NCBI GenBank assembly: GCA_020634435.1
Contig: JACKBS010000011.1
Span: 1 to 64,000, forward strand
Reading direction: 5' to 3'
DNA: 64,000 nucleotides
Origin: Ardenticatenaceae bacterium
GTDB taxonomy: Bacteria > Chloroflexota > Anaerolineae > Promineifilales > Promineifilaceae
The position numbers were made by a program, and so were the translations under genes. Of this stretch, positions 25,755 to 33,674 are shown one piece after another. The first letter of the stretch is position 1, and the number at the start of each line of letters is the position of its first letter. The notes beneath the pieces were generated by a model. That model searched no databases, had not been told where the DNA came from, and worked only from the letters and a program-made list of their open reading frames with translations.

Positions 25755-27792
25755 CGATGATTTCCAAAATGAATGCGTATTCGAAGGCGATGTCTTTGAG
25801 GTAGTCGTAACGGCCGCTTGAGGCAAAATGGCCCGCGCCCATGTGGGTTTTGAGCAGGAGCAGGTTGTCGTCGGTTTTGAGGGCGCGGAGCTTGGCGGTC
25901 CATTTGGCAGGTTCCCAATATTGCACGCGCGGGTCGTTTAGTCCAGCGGTGATGAGGATGTTGGGGTACGCCTGGGCTGTCGTGTTGTCGTACGGGGAGT
26001 AGGAAACCATGTAGTTGTAGTATGCTTCCTCTTTGGGGTTGCCCCACTCCTCAAATTCGCCCACGGTGAGCGGGATTGATTCGTCCAGCATGGTAGAGAC
26101 GACATCGACGAAGGGGACGCCCGCCACAACCACTTTGAACAGCTCTGGTGCCATCACCGTAACCGCCCCCATGAGCAAGCCACCTGCGGAACGGCCGTTA
26201 ATCGCCAACTTCTCACGACTTGTATATTTCTCCCCAATCAGGTGCCGCGCACAGGCTATAAAATCGGTAAACGTGTTCTTTTTGTGCAGCCATTTACCCT
26301 GGTCGTACCAGTGCCGCCCCATTTCCTTGCCGCCGCGAATGTGGGCGATGGCGTAGACGAAGCCGCGATCGATCAGGCTGAGCCGCTTCTGGTCGAAGCT
26401 GGGCGACATGCTGGCCCCGTAGGAACCATAGCCGTAGAGCAGGCAGGGATTGCTGCCGTCGCGCTTTAGCCCTTTGCGGTAGACAAGTGAAATCGGCACT
26501 TTCGTGCCATCGGGTGCGGTAGCAAAGGTGCGTTCTGATTGGTAGTTGGCCGGATCGTAGCCGCCGAGGACGGGCAGCTGCTTAATTTTGTGCCATTCCA
26601 GCGTGTTCATGTCCAGCTCCACGGTGGTGTCGGCGGTGGTGAGCGAGGTGTAGACAAAGCGCAGCCGGTCGGTGACAAACTCAGGGTTTTCACTGTGCTG
26701 AACGGCGTAGACGGGTTCAGGGAACGGTACTGGTTGGCGGCTGTCGCTGTTGAAGTTGTGAATATCGAGGGTGTGCAGGCCGTTGAAACGGCCGTAAACT
26801 ACCAAATGATCGGCAAACACATCCACGTTTTCCAGCAGCTTGTCCGGGTTGTGAGGGATGAAGGTTTGCCAGTTTTCGGGGTGGAGGTTGGCAACGGCCG
26901 TTACCATCAATTTGTTGTTGCGTGCCTCTTCGTTAGACAGGATGAAAAATTCGCCCTGACGGTGGTTGAGGAAGTAACGCCAGCCGCGTCTGCGGGGAGC
27001 TAGCAGCGTGAGTGCGCCATCCGGCATGTCCGCATTCAGAAAATGCTGCTCGGTGGTTTCCATGCTGTGCGAGGTGATGACGATGTAGGCGTCGTCCCGC
27101 GTTTTGTGCATGTAGACGTTGAACAGCTCATCTGGCTCGTGGTACACCTCCGCGTCGTTGCTGGCCTCGCTGCCCAGCGTGTGGCGGAAGATTTTGTAGC
27201 TGCGCCACGTCTCGTCTTGCTTGTTGTAGAAAAGCGTCTGGTTGTCGTTGGCCCATTCCACCGAGTAAAAGGTGTTGGGTACGGCATCAGCCAGCATTTC
27301 GCCCGTGACCAGGTTTTTCACGACAAGCGTATACCGCTCGCCGCCGCTGGTGTCGGTAGAGTAGGCCAGCAGCTGTTGGTTGGGGCTGACCTGGAAGATG
27401 CCCAGCTTGAAATATTTCGTGTTGGCCGCCAGCTCGTTTTCGTCGAGCAAAATCTCTTCGGGGGCGTCCAGCGAGCCGTGTTTGCGGCAGTGGATTTTGT
27501 ACTGCTGGCCCGCTTCGGTGCGGTCGTAGTAGTAATACTCTCCCTTTTTAATGGGAGCGCTGCTGTCGGTTTCCTGGATGCGGCCAACCATTTCTTCGTA
27601 CAGTTCGTCTTGCAGCGGTTTGGTGTGGGCCATCATCGCCTCGGTGTAGGCGTTTTCGGCTTCCAGGTAGGCAATTACTTCGGGATTGTCCCGCTCGCGC
27701 AGCCAGAAATAGTTATCAGTGCGGGTGTGTCCGTGCAAAGTCAGTTCTTTTGGTTTGATGGCGGCGATGGGGGGAGTGGGATTTGTACTCAT
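25750..27792 (-). CDS. ptrB: Oligopeptidase B (prolyl oligopeptidase family S9A)
   Basis: 680 aa from the ATG at 27792 (MSTNPTPP). An N-terminal beta-propeller (about 1-400) is followed by an alpha/beta-hydrolase domain. The nucleophile Ser is in NGRSAGGLLMGA (about 530), the Asp in LNDPRVQYWEPAKW (about 620) and the His in GAGHFASSGRY (about 658). VYAIAHIRGGKEMGRHWY is diagnostic for S9A. Oligopeptidase B cuts short cytoplasmic peptides after Arg/Lys. The stop codon is supplied by the adjacent REP-like element. Confidence 0.93.
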   Translation of the reverse strand: MSTNPTPPIAAIKPKELTLHGHTRTDNYFWLRERDNPEVIAYLEAENAYTEAMMAHTKPLQDELYEEMVGRIQETDSSAPIKKGEYYYYDRTEAGQQYKIHCRKHGSLDAPEEILLDENELAANTKYFKLGIFQVSPNQQLLAYSTDTSGGERYTLVVKNLVTGEMLADAVPNTFYSVEWANDNQTLFYNKQDETWRSYKIFRHTLGSEASNDAEVYHEPDELFNVYMHKTRDDAYIVITSHSMETTEQHFLNADMPDGALTLLAPRRRGWRYFLNHRQGEFFILSNEEARNNKLMVTAVANLHPENWQTFIPHNPDKLLENVDVFADHLVVYGRFNGLHTLDIHNFNSDSRQPVPFPEPVYAVQHSENPEFVTDRLRFVYTSLTTADTTVELDMNTLEWHKIKQLPVLGGYDPANYQSERTFATAPDGTKVPISLVYRKGLKRDGSNPCLLYGYGSYGASMSPSFDQKRLSLIDRGFVYAIAHIRGGKEMGRHWYDQGKWLHKKNTFTDFIACARHLIGEKYTSREKLAINGRSAGGLLMGAVTVMAPELFKVVVAGVPFVDVVSTMLDESIPLTVGEFEEWGNPKEEAYYNYMVSYSPYDNTTAQAYPNILITAGLNDPRVQYWEPAKWTAKLRALKTDDNLLLLKTHMGAGHFASSGRYDYLKDIAFEYAFILEIIA

Positions 27793-27809
27793 GGGAGTTC
27801 CTTTGGAAA

Positions 27810-27842
27810 GTAATTGGTAATTAGGCAATTGAGTAATTAATG
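27810..27842. repeat. TAATTGGG-family repeat, left flank of the AT-rich orphan gene
   Basis: GTAATTGGTAATTAGGCAATTGAGTAATTAA. An inverted counterpart lies at 28324-28352, so the pair brackets the small AT-rich gene. Confidence 0.65.
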
Positions 27843-27911
27843 TGATGGCAAATTATTCAGTTTCTCAATCGCCACATGTCGGATTTCAGAGGAATTGTTT
27901 ACCTCAAATTC

Positions 27912-28304
27912 TTAAAATTGTTCCAAAAACTTTAAAAGTAAGTATGTTGCTAAAATGAGACGTGTGGCAATTGAAAAATAAGAATATTTCATTCGAACTT
28001 CTTCTTGCCTGATCTCTAACGGAATATGTTCAATCGGATTAACCCAAGGATTAAATCCAACTTGATAGTTTTTTTCGGTTGTTTTAATTTGTAATATATG
28101 GGCGGAAAAGAGCATCTGTTTTGTTTTAAATAGCACAATGTCTTGAATTTCATTATAAGGAATAATCCAACTTCCTATTTCTATTCGATCAGAATAAACC
28201 TCAAAATACGCCCTCTTTGCGAATATCCAATTACTAGAGTGACGAGGAGAGCCAGTCTCTTTATCTGTAGCTTTTACGTAATTTCTTTGCAATGGTTTTT
28301 CCAT
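27912..28304 (-). CDS. Hypothetical AT-rich protein
   Basis: 130 aa, not recognised. It is basic and aromatic, with mixed beta-like text (YFEVYSDRIEIGSWIIPYNEIQDIVLF) and a hydrophobic C-terminal stretch (RLILATYLLLKFL) that could be one membrane helix. The middle looks like a small PH-like or DUF-type beta domain, but that is a guess. Base composition is clearly more AT-rich than the neighbours, ACGGCCGT is absent, and inverted TAATTGGG-type repeats flank it; all three suggest acquired DNA. GGAAGGAACC precedes the ATG, supporting translation. Confidence 0.6.
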   Translation of the reverse strand: MEKPLQRNYVKATDKETGSPRHSSNWIFAKRAYFEVYSDRIEIGSWIIPYNEIQDIVLFKTKQMLFSAHILQIKTTEKNYQVGFNPWVNPIEHIPLEIRQEEVRMKYSYFSIATRLILATYLLLKFLEQF

Positions 28305-28323
28305 GGTTCCTTCCTGAAGTATT

Positions 28324-28352
28324 GCAAATTACCCAATTACCAATTACTCAAT
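28324..28352. repeat. TAATTGGG-family repeat, right flank; contains the rfbD stop
   Basis: GCAAATTACCCAATTACC followed by AATTACTCAATGAC. The TTA at 28344-28346 is the minus-strand TAA stop of rfbD. Confidence 0.7.
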
Positions 28353-29186
28353 GACAAATTCTTGTATGTACTCAGCTAACGCTTCTTGCCACGGCCGTAA
28401 TTCAATGCCAATGGCTTTGCCGGCGATGTTGTGGATGGTGCCAAAGGGTGGAGGGGTAGACGGCCGTTTAAATTCTTTGCCTAAAATGGGGGTGTTTACT
28501 ACATCGGCGAGTCCGGCCAGACGCAATATCTCGTTGGCGAATTCCCAGCGGGAGCAGCTGCCGTAGTTCACAAAATGGTAAATGCCGTACTGCTCGGTCT
28601 CGATGAGCTGACTAATTGCTTTAGCTAAGTCCACTGAATAAGTCGGGCAGCCGATTTCATCGGTAACGACGCGGAGTTGGCCCGTGCTGCGGGCGCGATC
28701 CAGGATGGCATGGATGAAGTTGCGGCCACCAGGGGCAAAAAGCCAGGATAAGCGCACAATGTAGAACTTCGACAGGATGTTTTTGACATGCACTTCGGCG
28801 GCGGCTTTGGAACGGCCGTATGCGTTCACCGCGTTTAGGGGCATCCATTCTTCGTACCCGGCCGGATTGTCCCCGGCAAACACCTCATTGGTGCTGATGT
28901 GCACCATCGTCGCGCCAAATTTTTGGCAAGCCAGGGCCACGTTTTGCGTGCCGAGGCCGTTCACTTTGTAGGCCAGCGCCGGGTCTTTGGCACAGCCGTC
29001 TACGTTGGTATAGGCGGCGCAGTGGATGATGAGGTCGGGCTTTGTTTCGGCAACAGAGGCGTATAGTGCCTCCTTATCCGTAATGTCTACCTCGGGCAAG
29101 TCAATGGGGAACAGCTCATGTTGGGTGAGTTCCGTTTGCAGCGCGGTTCCCAACTGGCCCGCACCACCGGTGATTAAAATGCGCAT
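28344..29186 (-). CDS. rfbD: dTDP-4-dehydrorhamnose reductase
   Basis: 280 aa from the ATG at 29186. Extended SDR fold: MRILITGGAGQLGTAL (NAD(P)-binding), HCAAYTNVDGCAKDP, STNEVFAGD and YGRSKAAAE (YxxxK catalytic pair). It reduces dTDP-4-keto-rhamnose to dTDP-rhamnose for surface polysaccharides. Other rfb genes are absent, though glycosyltransferases lie nearby. A perfect TATAAT sits 6 nt before the ATG on the minus strand, so the mRNA is probably leaderless; no ribosome site is seen. The last residues and stop fall in a dispersed repeat. Confidence 0.9.
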   Translation of the reverse strand: MRILITGGAGQLGTALQTELTQHELFPIDLPEVDITDKEALYASVAETKPDLIIHCAAYTNVDGCAKDPALAYKVNGLGTQNVALACQKFGATMVHISTNEVFAGDNPAGYEEWMPLNAVNAYGRSKAAAEVHVKNILSKFYIVRLSWLFAPGGRNFIHAILDRARSTGQLRVVTDEIGCPTYSVDLAKAISQLIETEQYGIYHFVNYGSCSRWEFANEILRLAGLADVVNTPILGKEFKRPSTPPPFGTIHNIAGKAIGIELRPWQEALAEYIQEFVIE

Positions 29187-29192
29187 GGCGGA

Positions 29193-29198
29193 ATTATA
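29193..29198 (-). promoter_or_regulatory. TATAAT -10 box six bases before the rfbD ATG
   Basis: The minus strand reads GGTATAATTCCGCCATG. This spacing puts the transcription start at or next to the start codon. The -35 region is not clear. Confidence 0.5.
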
Positions 29199-29208
29199 CC
29201 GCCGAGGG

Positions 29209-29285
29209 GCGGTAATCGGTAATCCGTAGTCGGTAAACGGTTTACCGTTCACCGACCACCGATTACCGAGCACCGTTTACCGATA
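29209..29285. repeat. CGGTAATCGG-family repeat; contains the ada stop
   Basis: GGCGGTAATCGGTAATCCG and CGGTAAACGG units face TTTACCGTTCACCG, GATTACCGAGCACCG and TTTACCG. The TTA at 29277-29279 is the minus-strand TAA stop of the Ada-like gene, read CGG-TAA. Confidence 0.8.
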
Positions 29286-30152
29286 ACGCGCCGATTCCCA
29301 GCCTAAGATTGCCTTCTTACGGCTGCTGCCCCAACGGTAGTCGCCCAAGTTGCCCGCCTGCCGGATGACGCGGTGGCAGGGGATGAGGTAGCCAATCGGG
29401 TTGCTGCCGGTGGCGCTGCCCACGGCGCGGGACGCTTTGGGGTTGCCAATCATGTGGGCGATAGTGCCGTAGGAAACGGCCGTTCCCGCCGGAATCTTCA
29501 ACAGCGCCTGCCACACCTGAATTTGGAAGTTGGTCCCCTTGAGGTAGATGGGCAGCGACGGCCGTTCTTCGGCTTCGCTCAGGTTGAAGATGGGGTTGAT
29601 AAACGGCCGTGTTGCCTCGTCATCGGCGACAAATTCTGCCTGGGGCCAACTTTCTTTGAGTTCATCCAGCACGGCTTCACGATCCCCATCGGCGACAAAT
29701 TGCAGGCCGCAAATGCCCCGCTCGGTGAGGGCGATGAGGCACTCGCCAAAGGGCGAGTCGTGGAAGCCATATTGAATTGTCAGTCCCGCGCCTTTTTGCT
29801 TGAACTCGCCGGGGGTGATGGCTTCATGCGTCACAAACAGATCGTGCAGGCGGCTGGGGCTGGAAAGGCCCGCTTCGTACGTGGCGTCCAAAACGGACTG
29901 CGAGCTGGCCAGCAGCTTTTTGGCGTGCTGAATGGTGAGGAATTGCAAAAAGCGCTTAGGGCTGGTGCCCGCCCAGCGGCTAAACAAGCGCTGGAAATGA
30001 TATTCGCTTAGACCCACATGGGCGGCAATGTCAGCCAATGTGGGTTGGGCCTGAAAGTTTTCTTCCAGATAGTGGATGGCGGCTTCAATACGGCCGTAAT
30101 CGGCCGACAACTCAGCAACTGAAAGGTTAGCATCCGAAAGTTGGGCAAACAT
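29277..30152 (-). CDS. AraC-HTH / O6-methylguanine-DNA methyltransferase (Ada-like)
   Basis: 291 aa from the ATG at 30152, which has CGGAGGAA just upstream. Residues about 25-125 are an AraC-type double HTH (PTLADIAAHVGLSEYHFQRLF, SPKRFLQFLTIQHAKKLL). Residues about 205-285 are the methyltransferase with the acceptor Cys in IPCHRVIR. The N-terminal zinc/methylphosphotriester domain of E. coli Ada is absent, so the sensing step of the classic Ada switch is missing; the protein may still repair O6-methylguanine and regulate. The stop codon lies in a CGGTAA repeat. Confidence 0.9.
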   Translation of the reverse strand: MFAQLSDANLSVAELSADYGRIEAAIHYLEENFQAQPTLADIAAHVGLSEYHFQRLFSRWAGTSPKRFLQFLTIQHAKKLLASSQSVLDATYEAGLSSPSRLHDLFVTHEAITPGEFKQKGAGLTIQYGFHDSPFGECLIALTERGICGLQFVADGDREAVLDELKESWPQAEFVADDEATRPFINPIFNLSEAEERPSLPIYLKGTNFQIQVWQALLKIPAGTAVSYGTIAHMIGNPKASRAVGSATGSNPIGYLIPCHRVIRQAGNLGDYRWGSSRKKAILGWESARYR

Positions 30153-30263
30153 AGGTGTTCCTCCGAGTAAGAAATCCAAAAATATTGCAGATTTCTTTGT
30201 TTTAACTGATGCTCCTTATTTTAGGAGTCTGGCAACGGTTGCTCCACCCATTTCTTGCGCAAT

Positions 30264-30300
30264 TTCATAAGGGGGTCGGATTGTCAATCCGACTTACAAG
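30264..30300. repeat. GTCGGATTG / CAATCCGAC hairpin after vapC
   Basis: GTCGGATTGTCAATCCGAC is a perfect stem, three bases apart from the vapC 3' side on the minus strand. It has no T-run, so a terminator role is uncertain. Nothing else is seen in 30153-30306. Confidence 0.5.
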
Positions 30301-30306
30301 CCCCGT

Positions 30307-30765
30307 TCAAGTCCCGGAAAGCCAATCGTCCAGCACAAATATTTCCAGTTCGGATGTTAATCGCCGCAGCTGCGTGTCGTTGCTGACCCAGGCCGTGGCC
30401 CCAGCGATTAATCCCGTGGCTACCAGGAGGGCATCAGCGGGACGAACATTGTACAACGCACGCAGTTGAGCTGCCTTCCGCGCTACATCACGTGACACGT
30501 CCATGATGGTTAAATTGGGGAAATTAGCCAATAGAAGTTCATACTGCCGTGCCACATCGCCCCGGTTTTGCTTCCACGGCCATACGGTTACTTCCATGAT
30601 AGAAACTGTAGAAATGATGCCCTGGCACGACCCATCAGCAATCGTTGTGAGGATCACTTCGGTAAGGGGCAGGTAAGTTGGATTGGCTTCAAAATGGTAA
30701 ATAAAAATAGAGCTGTCCAGCGTGATTTGGGTGTGTTTGGCTAGCTCTCGTCGGAGGTGTTCCAT
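30307..30765 (-). CDS. vapC: PIN-domain toxin (VapC family)
   Basis: 152 aa. PIN-domain acidic residues: Asp17 (ITLDSSIFIYHFE), Glu58 (VSIMEVT), Asp111 (VRPADALLVATG) and Asp130 (VSNDTQLRRL). VapC toxins are Mg-dependent ribonucleases that cleave tRNA or rRNA. The 5' end overlaps the antitoxin gene by 25 bp, the usual coupled layout. A hairpin follows the stop. Confidence 0.88.
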   Translation of the reverse strand: MEHLRRELAKHTQITLDSSIFIYHFEANPTYLPLTEVILTTIADGSCQGIISTVSIMEVTVWPWKQNRGDVARQYELLLANFPNLTIMDVSRDVARKAAQLRALYNVRPADALLVATGLIAGATAWVSNDTQLRRLTSELEIFVLDDWLSGT

Positions 30766-30998
30766 TCGGCTCGTTCCTCATTGAGATAGATCATTGGCTC
30801 AATGTTGCGCCACACCTCTTTGTGCAGACCGGCCATATAGGTAACGTAATTTTCTGGCTTTGGTAGCAGGACGATGACGTCCCCCTGTACATCGACCAGT
30901 AAACGATCGCCTGCTTCGATACCCAACTGTTTGCGGGCTGCGCTGGGGAGGGCAATTTGATAGCGGTTGCTGACTTTTACGGATTGAGATTCGCTCAT
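30741..30998 (-). CDS. vapB: AbrB/SpoVT-type antitoxin (VapB)
   Basis: 85 aa. N-terminal swapped-hairpin AbrB domain (VKVSNRYQIALPSAARKQLGIEAGDRLLV) is followed by an acidic, toxin-binding tail (NEERAEWNTSDES). It would neutralise the downstream PIN toxin and repress the operon. The ATG at 30998 gives the standard N-terminus; no strong ribosome site is evident. Confidence 0.88.
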   Translation of the reverse strand: MSESQSVKVSNRYQIALPSAARKQLGIEAGDRLLVDVQGDVIVLLPKPENYVTYMAGLHKEVWRNIEPMIYLNEERAEWNTSDES

Positions 30999-31040
30999 TC
31001 TTGATGCTCGCTTAGCAATTTTTAGATAATGCTAAGCATT

Positions 31041-32285
31041 TTAGCTATTTTCTTGATTGAAAGCAAGCTCTTGCAGTACGGCCGTATCCACCTCTTTGCC
31101 CCTCAATTCCGCCAGCGCCACCCGCGCCGCCTCGCCGCCAATTTGCTGCAACGCCCAGACGGCATGGCCGCGAATGATTGGTTCAGGGTCGGACAGTAAA
31201 CTTACCAGGGTGGGAACGGCCGTTTCTGACCCCCAATTTCCCGCCGCCACGCAGGCATTGCGCACCAGCCGCGTGCGCTTGATCCGCCTGATGGGGCTGT
31301 GGGCAAAGCGTTGGGCAAAGCTGGCTTCGTCTAGGGTTAGCAGTTCCAGCAGTGGTGGGGCGACGGTGTTCCACAGGGGAGATTGGAGATTGGAGATTAG
31401 AGATTTTGGCGATTCCCAATCTCTAATCTCTAATCTCCAATCTCCTTCAGGGTAGAAAGCAATCTCCTGTGTAGGTTTACTAAACCGGTTGAATGGGCAC
31501 ACGATTTGGCAGATGTCGCAGCCGTAGACCCAATTTTGCATAAACGGCCGTAACTCCCGCGGAATCCACCCTTTCAGCTCAATCGTCAGGTACGAGATGC
31601 AGCGGCGGGCGTCCAAAACATACGGCTGGGGGAAAGCGTTGGTCGGGCAGGCGTCCAGGCAGCGGTGACAGGTGCCACAAGATGGCATCGGGGAGGTGGG
31701 GGATTGGAGATTGGAGATTGAGGCAGTCTCTAATCTCCAATCTCTAATCTCCAGAGTGGTCAGTATTTCACCCAAAAAGAAAAACGAGCCACGTCGGGGC
31801 GCGATCAGCATGGTGTTTTTGCCCGTAAAGCCTAGTCCGGCGGCAGCGGCGTGGTCGCGCTCCAAGATCGCGCCGGTATCTACGTACACTTTGGTGGCCG
31901 CATCGCTGCCCGATTGCTGCGCTTTGAGCCAGGTAGCTAGCTCTTCCAGGCGCGGTGTCATCACGTCGTGGTAGTCGGTGTGCCAGGCGTAGTTGGAAAT
32001 GCGGCCCCGGCTGGGATCGGTGGCGATGGCGGGCGGTACAGCCACTGTGCTGTATTCCAGGCCCACGCAGATGATCGTTTTTACGCCGGGCAGGATGACG
32101 TTGAGGTCTTGTCGTCGGACTACGCGGTCGGGACGGGCCAGGTAGCCCATTTGCCCGTGCATTTCGGCATCGATCCAGCGCAAATAGGCGTGCAGGTTGG
32201 GGCTGGGAACGGCCGTTACCGCCCCCACCATGTTAAAGCCCAGCGCCCGCGCTTTTTCTTCTACTGCCTGCCACAAATCAGCCAT
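31041..32285 (-). CDS. queG: Epoxyqueuosine reductase
   Basis: 414 aa. Cobalamin-binding N-terminus, then two ferredoxin-like clusters, CGTCHRCLDACPTNAF and CDICQIVCPFNRF, and a C-terminal HEAT-like segment (IIRGHAVWALQQIGGEAARVAL). QueG reduces epoxyqueuosine to queuosine in the tRNA wobble base. Two dispersed repeats are read in frame: one before the first cluster (DWRLETASISNLQSPTSP) and one after the second (GDWRLEIRDWESPKSLISNL). Both replace loops, leaving the catalytic motifs intact. No other queuosine genes are adjacent. Confidence 0.92.
   Translation of the reverse strand: MADLWQAVEEKARALGFNMVGAVTAVPSPNLHAYLRWIDAEMHGQMGYLARPDRVVRRQDLNVILPGVKTIICVGLEYSTVAVPPAIATDPSRGRISNYAWHTDYHDVMTPRLEELATWLKAQQSGSDAATKVYVDTGAILERDHAAAAGLGFTGKNTMLIAPRRGSFFFLGEILTTLEIRDWRLETASISNLQSPTSPMPSCGTCHRCLDACPTNAFPQPYVLDARRCISYLTIELKGWIPRELRPFMQNWVYGCDICQIVCPFNRFSKPTQEIAFYPEGDWRLEIRDWESPKSLISNLQSPLWNTVAPPLLELLTLDEASFAQRFAHSPIRRIKRTRLVRNACVAAGNWGSETAVPTLVSLLSDPEPIIRGHAVWALQQIGGEAARVALAELRGKEVDTAVLQELAFNQENS
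31378..31445. repeat. GGAGATTAGAGATT-family repeat inside queG (copy 1)
   Basis: GGAGATTGGAGATTAGAGATT faces AATCTCTAATCTC and TAATCTCCAATCTCC. The minus-strand translation is GDWRLEIRDWES...LISNLQSP. Confidence 0.85.
31700..31752. repeat. GGAGATTAGAGATT-family repeat inside queG (copy 2)
   Basis: GGGATTGGAGATTGGAGATT faces TCTCTAATCTCC and TCTCTAATCTCC. The minus-strand translation includes RDWRLETASISNLQSP. Confidence 0.85.
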
Positions 32286-32309
32286 GCCCCAATCGTAAAG
32301 CGGCCCGCG

Positions 32310-32358
32310 ATAATCGTCAATTTCCCATAATCGTCAATCGACAATTGCGTGCTATAAT
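32310..32358 (+). promoter_or_regulatory. Promoter and possible operator of the stress operon
   Basis: TATAAT at 32353-32358, 42 bp before the first STAS ATG, is preceded by two direct copies of ATAATCGTCAAT (32310-32321 and 32327-32338), 17 bp apart. The second copy overlaps the -35 position. It could bind a regulator, or reflect a small duplication. Confidence 0.5.
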
Positions 32359-32400
32359 CTGCCCACACGCTTACCGATTGAACAGAGGAGGAATCTTTGT

Positions 32401-32748
32401 ATGAGCGACACAGCTGTAAATATGAGCGTTGAAACGTTGAAGCGGGTCGATTTGGTGACGGTTAACGGCCGTATCGACAGCAGTAATGCAGCCGAATTTG
32501 AGGGGAAGCTAAAAGAGTTAATGAACAACGGCCGTCATAGTTTGGTCCTGAATTTGGCCGGTGTCACTTACATGAGCAGCGCTGGCCTGCGCACCCTGGT
32601 TTCTACTCTGAAAGAGTGCAAGAAGCGCAGTGGCGATGTGCGCCTGGCATCACCGTCTGAGCGTGTGGCTGAGGTTCTTTCCCTGGCTGGGCTAGATTCG
32701 CTGTTCCAGGTTTATGACGACGATACGGCTGCTGTAGGCAGCTTCTAG
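32401..32748 (+). CDS. STAS-domain anti-sigma-factor antagonist 1
   Basis: 115 aa. SpoIIAA-like STAS fold: VTVNGRIDSSNAAEFEGKL, then the phosphorylatable Ser in YMSSAGLRTLVS near residue 60. In partner switching the unphosphorylated form binds the RsbW-like kinase and frees the sigma factor. GAGGAGGAATC precedes the ATG. It is first in a four-gene module; two ACGGCCGT copies encode NGR in the fold. Confidence 0.9.
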   Translation: MSDTAVNMSVETLKRVDLVTVNGRIDSSNAAEFEGKLKELMNNGRHSLVLNLAGVTYMSSAGLRTLVSTLKECKKRSGDVRLASPSERVAEVLSLAGLDSLFQVYDDDTAAVGSF

Positions 32749-32842
32749 AAATTACGGCCGTATTCAGTAAGCAGTTCTGTTTAGCGCCTCGGGTTGCTAA
32801 ATTCAACTTAACTGCTTACTGATTACCCCTTTTGTGCCTCAC

Positions 32843-33268
32843 ATGGGTGTTAAGCACGTCCTCACCGTTCCCGGACGTTACGAAGAAATTCAAAAGATTT
32901 GTCAATTTATGGCTGATGGTGCCGCCGAATGCGGCTTGGACCAGACAGCCGTTTTTCACATTGAGTTGGCGTGCGACGAGGCGTGTACCAACGTCATTGA
33001 ACATGCCTACGGTGGTGAGGACCAAGGCAAGATTGAGGTGAGCTGGGAAATGCAAGACAGCGCCTTCATCATTAACATCCATGACAACGGCCGTTCCTTC
33101 AACCCAGATGCCGTGCCCGTACCCACCTTGCCCCCCGATGCCGCCGACCCCGAAAATGTGAAGGTGGGTGGTTTAGGCATCCATTTTATGCGGCAGCTGA
33201 TGGATGACGTTACGTTCACGTTTGATGACAAAACGGGCAATACCCTGACCCTGGTCAAGAAGAAATAA
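32843..33268 (+). CDS. RsbW/SpoIIAB-like anti-sigma serine kinase
   Basis: About 141 aa of GHKL ATPase: N-box ELACDEACTNVIEHAYGG, G1 IHDNGRSFNP and G2 VGGLGIHFMRQLMDDV. It would phosphorylate the flanking STAS proteins and hold a sigma factor, or act as an output kinase. The start is uncertain: ATG 32843 or GTG 32834, both without a ribosome site. The stop overlaps the second STAS ATG (TAATG). Confidence 0.88.
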   Translation: MGVKHVLTVPGRYEEIQKICQFMADGAAECGLDQTAVFHIELACDEACTNVIEHAYGGEDQGKIEVSWEMQDSAFIINIHDNGRSFNPDAVPVPTLPPDAADPENVKVGGLGIHFMRQLMDDVTFTFDDKTGNTLTLVKKK

Positions 33269-33621
33269 TGAGCAGCATGAATATTTGGCAGGAACCGCTG
33301 GGAGATGATATTTGGCTGGTGGCCATTAACGGCCGTCTGGACCAAACCCTCACCCCCACGCTGGAACAGCAGCTAACAACCTTGCTCGACGATGGCAAAA
33401 TCTGGCTGGTTGTCGATCTCAGCCAGACGGAGTACATCAATAGTGGGGGGTTGCGCACGCTGGTAACCGGCTGGCGCAAGGCAAAACAGCAAGAGGGGAA
33501 CCTGGTTTTGTGTGGGCTAAACGGCCGTCTCCAAGAAATCTTCCACATGGTTGGCTTCGACCAGCTGTTCCAAATCTATTCCAACCAACAAGCGGCAAAA
33601 GAGGCGCTGGTTTCCTCCTAG
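33268..33621 (+). CDS. STAS-domain anti-sigma-factor antagonist 2
   Basis: 117 aa, a second STAS paralogue: LVAINGRLDQTLTPTLEQQL and the Ser site YINSGGLRTLVTGW. Its start shares one base with the stop of the kinase gene, so the two are translationally coupled. Two antagonists around one kinase suggest two inputs or a branched switch. Confidence 0.9.
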   Translation: MSSMNIWQEPLGDDIWLVAINGRLDQTLTPTLEQQLTTLLDDGKIWLVVDLSQTEYINSGGLRTLVTGWRKAKQQEGNLVLCGLNGRLQEIFHMVGFDQLFQIYSNQQAAKEALVSS

Positions 33622-33674
33622 CGCCAGCCATTTTGCCAGACCCAGCTACATAACAGGACCAATCAATCCTAACT

